NCBI GenBank assembly: GCA_052389755.1
Contig: JBQTHP010000090.1
Span: forward strand, 1 to 49,536
DNA: 49,536 nucleotides
Origin: JBQTHP01 sp052389755
Lineage (GTDB): Bacteria; Pseudomonadota; Gammaproteobacteria; Steroidobacterales; Steroidobacteraceae
Reading direction: 5' to 3'
How positions within the stretch are numbered: the first letter of the stretch is position 1; each line of letters opens with the position of its first letter. Made by a program: the position numbers and the translations under genes. Positions 43,433-49,536 of the stretch are shown piece after piece. The notes below the pieces were generated by a model. The model made no database searches. It was given only the letters and a program-made list of their open reading frames with translations, and had not been told where the DNA came from.

Positions 43433-43461
43433 GTTATAACTCGTTATAACACACAAAGCAA
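43433..43461 (-). promoter_or_regulatory. Promoter and twin GTTATAAC operator of the AbrB-like operon
   Basis: GTTATAAC, itself a palindrome, occurs at 43433-43440 and 43443-43450, ten bases (one helical turn) apart. On the minus strand TTGCTT (43461-43456), 17 bp and TATAAC (43438-43433) form a promoter whose -10 lies in the first palindrome; six bases further is the ATG at 43426. Confidence 0.6.
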
Positions 43462-43531
43462 TAATCATCCCTGCGTCCCTGGCGCACCCTCGCGGATTGG
43501 ATTGGCGCGCCGTCGGCGCGCAGAATGATTC

Positions 43532-44515
43532 ATGGGAGCTCCAGACGTTACGATCGTAGTCGTCCCGCGCGATCACTTTAGCGACACCAGGGAGTCCCTC
43601 GAAAGCATCTATGCCAATACGGACTTGCCATTTTCCCTCGTGTATGTGGATGGAAGATCGCCGCCGCGAATCGCTCGCTATCTGCGCGAGCAGTCAGCGG
43701 CTCGGGGCTTTCGCCTGATACGCACGGCGCACTACCTTTCGCCGAACAGTGCCCGCAATCTCGGCGCGCAAGCGGTGCAGACGCGTTATCTTGCATTCGT
43801 CGACAATGACGTCGTCGTTGCGGGGAACTGGCTCGGACCGCTGGTGGAATGCGCGGAAGAGACGGGCGCCAGCATTACCGGGCCACTGAATTTCGAGGGC
43901 CGTCCCCTGCATACCACAGTCCATTTCGCCGGTGGGGAAGCGGGGATTGCCGAGGCGCAGGCAAACGGGCGTATCGAGCGCCACATCGTCGACAAGATAT
44001 TCAAGACCGTTCCAACTGAGCGACAACGCACCGGTTGTGCGGAGTTCCATTGCCTGATGGTGCGGGCCGAGGATTTCCGGCGTGTCGGAGGCCTCGACGA
44101 GCAGATGCTGAGCACGCGGGAGAACCTCGACTTTTGCATGGCGATCGCCGCGGCAGGCGGCACCATCTACATCGAGCCCCGATCCCGGATCACCTACCTG
44201 CCACCATTACGCATGGCGCTTGCTGACGTACCGTTCTTCGCGCTTCGGTGGAGCGACGAGTGGGACCTGGCGAGCTTCAAGCGCTTTCGCAACAAGTGGA
44301 GTCTCGAAGACGACCGCTATTTTCAGACCCAGTACCGCAACCTCGGATGGCGTCGCCGCGGGCTGATGATGCGCGGGGGTCTGCTGCGTTGGCTGCCCCA
44401 CTGGTGGTTGCGCGCTGGCGCAGAGCGGCTGTTGCGACCGATTGAGCGGCACATCAACAGGATCATTGCGCGGCGCTACGTCGACGCACGCAGCCGGGTG
44501 CCCACCGGCTGGTAA
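43532..44515 (+). CDS. Family 2 glycosyltransferase
   Basis: 327 residues, GT-A fold. VTIVVVPRDHFSDTRESLES, FSLVYVDGRSPP, SARNLGAQAVQTRYLAFVDN with the metal-binding D91-N-D93, then a GCAEFHCLMVRAEDFRRVGG acceptor region and GLDEQMLSTRENLDFCMAIA. No transmembrane segment apart from a weak C-terminal one. It transfers a sugar from a nucleotide-sugar donor to an unknown acceptor. First of two glycosyltransferase genes in the island; the second starts 2 bp after its stop. Confidence 0.87.
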   Translation: MGAPDVTIVVVPRDHFSDTRESLESIYANTDLPFSLVYVDGRSPPRIARYLREQSAARGFRLIRTAHYLSPNSARNLGAQAVQTRYLAFVDNDVVVAGNWLGPLVECAEETGASITGPLNFEGRPLHTTVHFAGGEAGIAEAQANGRIERHIVDKIFKTVPTERQRTGCAEFHCLMVRAEDFRRVGGLDEQMLSTRENLDFCMAIAAAGGTIYIEPRSRITYLPPLRMALADVPFFALRWSDEWDLASFKRFRNKWSLEDDRYFQTQYRNLGWRRRGLMMRGGLLRWLPHWWLRAGAERLLRPIERHINRIIARRYVDARSRVPTGW

Positions 44516-44517
44516 CG

Positions 44518-45801
44518 GTGAGACTATTCCCGACATGGGTCGATACGCGCGCTCAAGGCGAGACGCGCCCTGCCGTCCTCTTCGTGATGCCCTGGCGACC
44601 GGACGGTGCCGGAGGCGTCAACCGCGTCGTGTTGAACCTGATGGCAAGCTTCGGGGAGGACACCGCCTATCGCCCGTTGCTGCTCGTCAATGCGTACCCG
44701 CAGCGCAGGGTGGCTCGCAGGAAGTATGACGAGCTCCCGCTGCTTTACGAGTTTTTCCTGCCGGCGCCCTTGGATGAGAAGAGAGTCGGACGAAGCCTGC
44801 TCTCATACCTCATTCGCCTGCCAATGACGCTGACGCGCTTCATCGGGCTGATCAGGCGCGAAAAGATCGTGACCGTGAACCTGCAGTACCCGAGCCTGTC
44901 AGCATTCACCGTCCAGCTTGCGCGCTTCATGATGTTCGGGGCGTTCAATGTGGTCTTGTCATTCCACGGGGCGGACCTGCCACGTCGAGATGCCAACCCC
45001 CTGGCGCGACTGATGTGGCGATTCGTTCTGCGCCGATCCGATGCGATCGTTGCCTGCTCGCAGGCCCTGGCAAACGAGCTGCGAGGATTCGATTCAAGAA
45101 TCGATGGCGCTGTCCGCGTCGTGCACAACGCGATCGATTCGGTCGCGTGCTGCCGCAAGGCCCGGCAGTCACCGCTCCCGCAGGGCCTGGAGGCTCACCC
45201 GTACCTGCTCAGCGTTGGAAAGTTCGAGACCAAGAAAGGTCACGATGTCCTCATCGAGAGCTACGAGCGAATTGCACCGAGTCATCCCGACCTGTGGCTG
45301 GCCATTATCGGCACAAGCGGGCTCGCCCTCGCCGCGTGTCAAGGGCGAGTGGCCGCCTCGCCGTTCAGAAAGCGCGTGCTGCTGTATTGCGATGTACCGC
45401 ATGGCTCGACGCTTGCCGCGATCGCGCGGGCGACACTCTTCACGTTGCCCTCCCGGCGCGAGCCCTTCGGCATCGTCATTCTGGAAGCTGCTGCCTTGGC
45501 GATACCGGTCGTCGCGTCCCGTGTTGGTGGCATCCCGGAAATCATCCAGGACGGCCACAGCGGAGTCTTGGTGCCGCCTGATGACGTGGCAGCCCTCGCC
45601 GAAGCACTTCACGGCATGCTGACCGACCGGGAACGCGCAAATGCTCAGGCGGAGCGCCTCCGGGAGACCGTTGGCAGGAACTTCACTCTCGCCGCCCAGA
45701 TGCTTGCGTATCGGAAGCTGTTTGAGACGTCACGGAGCTCGCCAGTGGCAAGGTTCGGTCACCTCATTGAGCAGGGCGGAAAGCGGCCAGTCGGGAGGTA
45801 G
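44518..45801 (+). CDS. Family 4 glycosyltransferase
   Basis: 427 residues, GTG start, GT-B fold. N-terminal PAVLFVMPWRPDGAGGVNRV (GG loop), VVLSFHGADLPRRDANPLA, VRVVHNAID; C-terminal domain YLLSVGKFETKKGHDVLIES, RVLLYCDVPHGSTLAAIARA, LPSRREPFGIVILEAAALAI (E-x7-E motif) and VVASRVGGIPEIIQDGHSGV. Retaining transferase of capsule/LPS/exopolysaccharide type. With the GT2 gene it forms a two-gene glycan unit without a flippase or polymerase. Confidence 0.9.
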   Translation: MRLFPTWVDTRAQGETRPAVLFVMPWRPDGAGGVNRVVLNLMASFGEDTAYRPLLLVNAYPQRRVARRKYDELPLLYEFFLPAPLDEKRVGRSLLSYLIRLPMTLTRFIGLIRREKIVTVNLQYPSLSAFTVQLARFMMFGAFNVVLSFHGADLPRRDANPLARLMWRFVLRRSDAIVACSQALANELRGFDSRIDGAVRVVHNAIDSVACCRKARQSPLPQGLEAHPYLLSVGKFETKKGHDVLIESYERIAPSHPDLWLAIIGTSGLALAACQGRVAASPFRKRVLLYCDVPHGSTLAAIARATLFTLPSRREPFGIVILEAAALAIPVVASRVGGIPEIIQDGHSGVLVPPDDVAALAEALHGMLTDRERANAQAERLRETVGRNFTLAAQMLAYRKLFETSRSSPVARFGHLIEQGGKRPVGR

Positions 45802-45812
45802 CCCCCAACGAC

Positions 45813-46004
45813 GTGCGTGCCTCGTTCACCGAGCTCGCCGAACAGGTCAGGCAGGGGCGCGAAAAAATCATCACGCGGCGCAACGGCAAGAGCTACGTCG
45901 CACTCATCGATGCCCGGCGTCTGGACCACTACCATCGACTCGAGCGCGAGCATATTCACCTGACCCTGCTGGATCATTGCGCTCTGATCCGCCCCACCAC
46001 TTGA
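45813..46004 (+). CDS. Orphan Phd/YefM-type antitoxin
   Basis: 63 residues from GTG 45813: VRASFTELAEQVRQGREKII, TRRNGKSYVALIDARRLDHY, HRLEREHIHLTLL. This is the Phd/YefM DNA-binding fold, possibly missing its first residues, since the frame is open upstream (REVAPND) into the glycosyltransferase gene without a start codon. No Doc/RelE toxin follows; convergent genes lie downstream and overlap it by about 30 bp. It is probably a solitary or remnant antitoxin. Confidence 0.6.
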   Translation: MRASFTELAEQVRQGREKIITRRNGKSYVALIDARRLDHYHRLEREHIHLTLLDHCALIRPTT

Positions 46005-46267
46005 GTACGCACCGGATACCCCTCGATGACCTCGGGCAAGCTCTGACGCGTTTCCGGTCGTTCGCGTTCCAATCCGACGATGATGACGGGCCGCCCATCA
46101 CTGTCTCGCCCGATGCCAACAGAAACGACTCCGGGTGTGGCCATGAGCCGGGCCTCGTGTTTCGCTTTGACCTCTTGAATCGAAGCTGGCATCTGTGACT
46201 CCTCGCCGCAAGCGGGTGCGGCGAACATCGCGAGCAGTGTTGCTGCCATTAGCTTTGGTTTGAGCAT
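45974..46267 (-). CDS. Small exported protein resembling the protease N-terminal domain
   Basis: 97 residues from ATG 46267 (one Met longer at 46270). Signal MLKPKLMAATLLAMFAAPAC, with APAC a possible lipobox. Mature part: EVKAKHEARLMATPGVVSVG, IGRDSDGRPVIIVGLERERP, LPEVIEGYPVRTQVVGRI. The order 'VV.VG.G...V......LP....G.PV.....GRI' matches residues ~24-85 of the adjacent protease (VVATGAGYKV...VPATFDGVPTDVVETGRI). It overlaps the protease stop by about 1-4 bp. It may be a free-standing copy of the protease's pro-like domain, for instance a chaperone or inhibitor. Confidence 0.6.
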   Translation of the reverse strand: MLKPKLMAATLLAMFAAPACGEESQMPASIQEVKAKHEARLMATPGVVSVGIGRDSDGRPVIIVGLERERPETRQSLPEVIEGYPVRTQVVGRIRAQ

Positions 46268-47270
46268 CACCGCTGCACGCCCAAGGCCGAGAACACGTGA
46301 CTGATGCGATTGATGATAGTCGTGCTGTCGCTCCCGGCAAACAGCAGCCCCACCAGACGGTTGGCGTCGTCCAGAACGGCCGACCCACTGTCGCCTCCCT
46401 CACTCATCGGCCCCGCGAGCAACTGATCAACGAACCGCGCCGTCCGCCCCCCGCCGTAGTCCACATCCGCGGTAACCGCCACCTGAAGAATTTCCCCGTT
46501 GGTCAGCTCCGTCGTGCGGCCGCTCTTCTTCACCGCCGTCCCAAGCCCCGCTTCGGCCACGCCTCGGATCGTGCCGATCCCGAGAATCTCATCCGTCAGG
46601 TCTACAGCGTTGAGTGGCCTGGCGATCGCGGCGTCGACCAGATTTTCTCCAGCTTGCAACGTGACGATCTGATAGCGCGTCTTGCTCGCGATGCCGCGAC
46701 AGATCGCGTTCAACGCGGCGACGACCACGCGCGCCGTCCGGCACTCACTCGGCGTTCCGGCCGGAGAAAATTGATCGGCACAAAAGCCTCCAAGTTTGCA
46801 ATATGGTCACCGGGAAACCGCCCGCCATCGATCGGACCGGGCTGAAGGATGGCGTCACCTTGCTGGGCGTCATTACTGTTGGCCAGAACGTGGTTGTTGG
46901 ACAAGATCAAAAGAGCGCCGTTTTTTCTCACCAGACATCCGAGCGTTCCTGCCGTGACGTCGCGGTGTCCGATGCTGACGCCGCCCGGCGCCGGCCGGTG
47001 TCTTGCCGTGCGCGACTGCCGGGCGCGAATCCTGCCGGTTTCCACGACGTCCGTGGGAACGCCGTCAAACGTGGCCGGGACCAGATCGGTGCGCGAAAGC
47101 TGCGCCGCGCTTAACTTCCTTGTCACTGAGCAAACAACTGAGAGGTCGGAGGTGCGTTTGCCTCGTGAGACCTTGTAGCCCGCGCCTGTGGCAACGACGT
47201 TGGCACGGGCAAGGAGATCGGGCGCGGCTTTCTTCAGGACACTCTGTATCGTAGCGAGATCGTGCGTCAC
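46267..47270 (-). pseudogene. Trypsin-like serine protease, split by a frameshift
   Basis: ATG 47270 opens MTHDLATIQSVLKKAAPDLL and a pro-like domain, then the protease domain: GTLGCLVRKNGALLILSNNH (His of the triad in NNHVLA) and LEAFVPINF. Near 46769 the frame must move by one base at a TTTT run to continue SPAGTPSECRTARVVVAALN, GIGTIRGVAEAGLGTAVKKS, GRTTELTNGEI and GPMSEGGDSGSAVLD (nucleophile Ser in GDSGS), ending at 46267. All catalytic segments survive, so the lesion may be recent, a sequencing error or a slippage site. It starts 10 bp from the right island repeat. No signal peptide is evident. Confidence 0.75.
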
Positions 47271-47280
47271 TGCTTGCTCC

Positions 47281-47374
47281 CTACCCGATCGTGTTGCGCA
47301 GCGTTTCGAGGCCGTCGATCCCGCACTCCACGCGATCGCCTCGCTGTAACGGCCCGACGCCTGCCGGCGTGCCG
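47281..47374 (+). repeat. Right 94-bp direct repeat of the island
   Basis: Same orientation as 42343-42436, 3 mismatches. It begins exactly at the last base of the fah stop codon and covers the last 30 codons of that gene, so this is the original copy. Confidence 0.92.
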
Positions 47375-47961
47375 GTAAAGATCAGATCGCCGGGCAGCAA
47401 TCGGAACAGCTCCGAGAGCTCCGCGATGATCTGCGGCACGCTCCAGATCATCTCCGACACATCCGCCGCCTGACGCGCCTCGCCGTTCACATTGAGCCAG
47501 ATCCGCCCGCGCGTGACGTGCGCGCCGGACTCGACGCGCCGGATCGCGGCGACCGGCGCCGAGTGATCGAATCCCTTGCTCACGTCCCACGGACCGCCGT
47601 GGTTCTTCGCGTGGTTCTGCAGGTCGCGCCGGGTGAGATCGTTGCCGACCGCGTAGCCGTACACGTGAGCGAGCGCCTGTGACGCCGGAATCCCTGCCCC
47701 ACCGTCGCCGATGGCGACGACCAGCTCCACTTCGTGATGGAAGTTGGCCGTGCGAGGCGGATACGGCACCGCCGTGCCGTTCGCGACGACCGCATCGGCA
47801 GGTTTCATGAAGAACGTCGGCGGCTCACGCGCCGGATCGCTGCCCATCTCGCGCACGTGTGCGGCGTAGTTGCGGCCGACGCAATAGATGCGATGAATCG
47901 GGAACCGGGCACTCGTGCCCTCGATCGCGACGCTCGGGTGATGGTTTGCGTGAATGGTCAT
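47281..47961 (-). CDS. Fumarylacetoacetate hydrolase family protein
   Basis: 226 residues from ATG 47961 (MTIHANHH). RIYCVGRNYAAHVREMGSDP, PTFFMKPADAVV, FHHEVELVVAIG (metal ligands in HHEVELV), YAVGNDLTRRDLQ, KGFDHSAPV and LPGDLIFTGTPAGVGPLQRG are typical of short FAH enzymes such as fumarylpyruvate or acylpyruvate hydrolases. Its last 30 codons are the source of the duplicated repeat. Overlaps the upstream quinone oxidoreductase by 4 bp, so they share an operon. Confidence 0.92.
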   Translation of the reverse strand: MTIHANHHPSVAIEGTSARFPIHRIYCVGRNYAAHVREMGSDPAREPPTFFMKPADAVVANGTAVPYPPRTANFHHEVELVVAIGDGGAGIPASQALAHVYGYAVGNDLTRRDLQNHAKNHGGPWDVSKGFDHSAPVAAIRRVESGAHVTRGRIWLNVNGEARQAADVSEMIWSVPQIIAELSELFRLLPGDLIFTGTPAGVGPLQRGDRVECGIDGLETLRNTIG

Positions 47962-48953
47962 GGAATCGTGACGACGACTTTGCCCAGGGCGCGGCGCTCG
48001 CCGAGCTCGCGAATCGCATCTCCGCCGCGCTCGAGCGGAAAGCGCGCGGAGATCCGCGGCCTGATCTTGCCGGCCATGTACCAGCCGAGAAGATCGCGCA
48101 TGTTCGCGGCGTGAGCCGCGGGCTCGCGCGCGACCCACGCGCCCCAGAACACCCCGACGATCTGGCAGCCCTTCAAGAGAGGCAGATTGAGGGGAATGCG
48201 CGGAATGCCAGCCGGAAACCCTACGACGAGAAAACGGCCCGTCCAGTTGATCGCACGCAGTGCGGGCTCGGCGTAGTCGCCGCCCACGGCGTCGTACACG
48301 ACGTCCGCTCCGCCGCCGCACGCCTGCTTGAATGCATCGGACAGCGCGGTCTGCGCGCTGCGATCGAGCGCCCCGCGTGGATAGACGACGGTCTCGTCCG
48401 CCCCGCAGCGCTTCGCGAACTCGATCTTCTCCTGCGACGAGGCCGCGGCGACGACGCGCGCGCCCAGGTACTTGCCGAGCTCGACCGCGGCGATCCCGAC
48501 GCCGCCCGCGGCACCGAGCACCAGCAGCGTTTCGCCCGCTTTCAGCGCCGCGCGCTGCTTCAGCGCGTGGTACGACGTGCCGTAGGTGAACGCGAACGCC
48601 GCCGCTTCATCGAACGGCATCGAGGGCGGGATGGGCGCGCAGGTCTTCGCATCGACAGCTACGAGCTCCGCCATGCCACCCGAGCCTGGAAGGCCGACGA
48701 CCCGATCGCCGACCTTGAACGCCGCCACGTCAGATCCGAGCTCGCGCACCACGCCGGCGACCTCGCCGCCCGGTGAGAACGGCCGCGGCGGCTTGTACTG
48801 GTACTGATCCTGAATGATGAGCACGTCGGGATAGTTCACGCCGACCGCCCGCACTTCGAGGAGAAGCTGACCTGCACCCACGCGCGGCGCCGGAATCTCC
48901 TCGAGCACGAGTGTGTCGGGTCCGCCGGGTGCCCGGCTCAGCAGCGCTTTCAT
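47958..48953 (-). CDS. NADPH:quinone oxidoreductase (zinc-independent MDR family)
   Basis: 331 residues. MKALLSRAPGGPDTLVLEEI, RAVGVNYPDVLIIQDQYQYK, PFSPGGEVAGVV, FAFTYGTSYHALKQRAALKA, LLVLGAAGGVGIAAVELGKY (NADPH fold) and ADVVYDAVGGDYAEPALRAI. No zinc-binding cysteines. Family reduces quinones or enones; the coupling with an FAH-type hydrolase suggests degradation of an aromatic or keto-acid compound. ATGA overlap with fah. Confidence 0.92.
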   Translation of the reverse strand: MKALLSRAPGGPDTLVLEEIPAPRVGAGQLLLEVRAVGVNYPDVLIIQDQYQYKPPRPFSPGGEVAGVVRELGSDVAAFKVGDRVVGLPGSGGMAELVAVDAKTCAPIPPSMPFDEAAAFAFTYGTSYHALKQRAALKAGETLLVLGAAGGVGIAAVELGKYLGARVVAAASSQEKIEFAKRCGADETVVYPRGALDRSAQTALSDAFKQACGGGADVVYDAVGGDYAEPALRAINWTGRFLVVGFPAGIPRIPLNLPLLKGCQIVGVFWGAWVAREPAAHAANMRDLLGWYMAGKIRPRISARFPLERGGDAIRELGERRALGKVVVTIP

Positions 48954-49000
48954 GGATGTGGGGAGGGTACGCCGGAAGACCGGCTACCGCGAGAAGATGG

Positions 49001-49092
49001 CTCAGACGGCTGATGGCTCAGACGGCTGAGGGCCGGATAAGACGAAGAGCGGTGAGTCGAGCGTGGACGTCGGTGCGACCGGCGCGCGTCTC
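49001..49092. repeat. Composite intergenic repeat: GGCTCAGACGG units plus core
   Basis: ATGGCTCAGACGGCTG occurs with a second copy (about 49001-49030), followed by GGGCCGGATAAGACG and the core GAAGAGCGGTGAGTCGAGCG with the following GTGGACGTCGGTGCGACCGG up to ~49088. The core matches 12644-12690 with few changes. It ends at the stop of the desaturase gene and precedes the quinone oxidoreductase gene. Confidence 0.75.
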
Positions 49093-49536
49093 AGGCGGTG
49101 GCAGCGGCGGGCGCCGGTACATAAGCGCGCAAACTCAACGCGAACTCCCGCAACGCCTGGATTCCACTCTCCTCCGCGCGTGCGCACCATTCGCGCAGCT
49201 GCGTGAGGGCGCGGGCCTTGTTCGCGGCGGCGTCGTTCCAGAGCTTGTCCAGCCCGTCGCGGAATTCGACCACGGAGCGCAGCACGTCGTGGCGCGCGAG
49301 CAGCTCGGTCAGGCGGCGATGCGCTTCTTCGCCGAGCACCTTGGGGTGGCGCACCAACAGGCGCCGTGCGCTCGCGGGCAGTCGCACGCCGCGGCACACA
49401 GGAGCGATCACACTGCGCCCGTAATCGCGCAGCACGTGGAGGCGATTCGTGAACAGCGCCTGCAGCGTGTCGGCATCGAGGCTGGAGCGCTTGCGCTCCA
49501 TGCGCGGCGCGGGCGCCACGCGCTTCACGTCCGCGA
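49091..49536 (-). CDS. DesA-type fatty-acid desaturase, C-terminal part
   Basis: The frame is open to the right edge; about 147 residues are visible. RMERKRSSLDADTLQALFTN, RLHVLRDYGRSVIAPVCRGV, VVEFRDGLDKLWNDAAANKA, LTQLREWCARAEESGIQALR and EFALSLRAY. From memory this is the soluble C-terminal extension of a DesA-like acyl desaturase subgroup in GC-rich proteobacteria; transposase C-termini of the same style (ISL3-like) are an alternative. The histidine boxes would lie outside the window, so the call cannot be confirmed here. Confidence 0.5.
   Translation of the reverse strand, partial: ADVKRVAPAPRMERKRSSLDADTLQALFTNRLHVLRDYGRSVIAPVCRGVRLPASARRLLVRHPKVLGEEAHRRLTELLARHDVLRSVVEFRDGLDKLWNDAAANKARALTQLREWCARAEESGIQALREFALSLRAYVPAPAAATA

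Overview
The window is a GC-rich chromosomal segment, most likely from a gammaproteobacterium. I infer this from a fused aspartokinase/homoserine dehydrogenase thrA followed by thrB and thrC, a CysG-type siroheme synthase, a CysB-like regulator, CysI plus a DUF934 partner, and kynA/ltaE/tatD housekeeping genes. GTG and TTG starts and 4-bp ATGA/GTGA overlaps between genes are common throughout. No rRNA, complete tRNA or CRISPR array is visible.

Layout. 1-1.7 kb is a rearrangement scar: the tail of an IS91-type transposase, a truncated secreted-protein gene and a fragment of an esterase gene whose catalytic serine is gone. 1.7-9 kb holds tryptophan dioxygenase, a YgjP-like metalloprotein, threonine aldolase, a DUF4389 membrane protein, TatD, an M20 peptidase and, on the minus strand, thrA-thrB-thrC plus a NERD-domain membrane protein. 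12.5-16.6 kb is a TetR/HlyD/ABC ATPase/ABC permease export operon. 16.7-20.5 kb has XdhC and MocA-like molybdenum-cofactor accessory genes around a two-gene regulatory operon: a sigma54-activator-like AAA+ protein lacking GAFTGA, and an HTH-receiver fusion. 21-24 kb is liuA-liuD (isovaleryl-CoA dehydrogenase and a biotin-carboxylase subunit), followed by vapBC, DUF192, a HigA-like remnant, a CitE-like lyase and a MaoC-like hydratase. 27-29 kb is cysI-DUF934. 29-32 kb is accessory and decayed: a frameshifted secreted protein, a tRNA 3' end, a second cysteine synthase, a PH-domain protein and a RelE/HigB-like fragment. 32-36 kb has DUF2182, DUF899, a TPR/winged-helix regulator, a beta-propeller protein and a methyltransferase broken by one stop codon.

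37-42.4 kb is the assimilatory sulfate pathway: cysB-like regulator divergent from cysH (with Fe-S cysteines), cysG, cysK and a type-2 ferredoxin-NADP reductase. With cysI-DUF934 this covers APS to sulfide to cysteine plus siroheme and electron supply. 42.4-47.3 kb is an inserted island bounded by 94-bp direct repeats copied from the 3' end of the neighbouring fumarylacetoacetate hydrolase gene. It carries an AbrB-like/nucleotidyltransferase toxin-antitoxin-like pair, two glycosyltransferases, an orphan Phd antitoxin, and a frameshifted trypsin-like protease next to a small secreted protein resembling the protease's N-terminal domain. The window ends with FAH, a quinone oxidoreductase and the tail of a desaturase.

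The most interesting items are the repeat-bounded island, the GAFTGA-less AAA+ regulator with its partner, a composite intergenic repeat found at 12.6 and 49.0 kb, and two toxin-antitoxin-like operons whose promoters predict leaderless mRNAs starting at the first codon.
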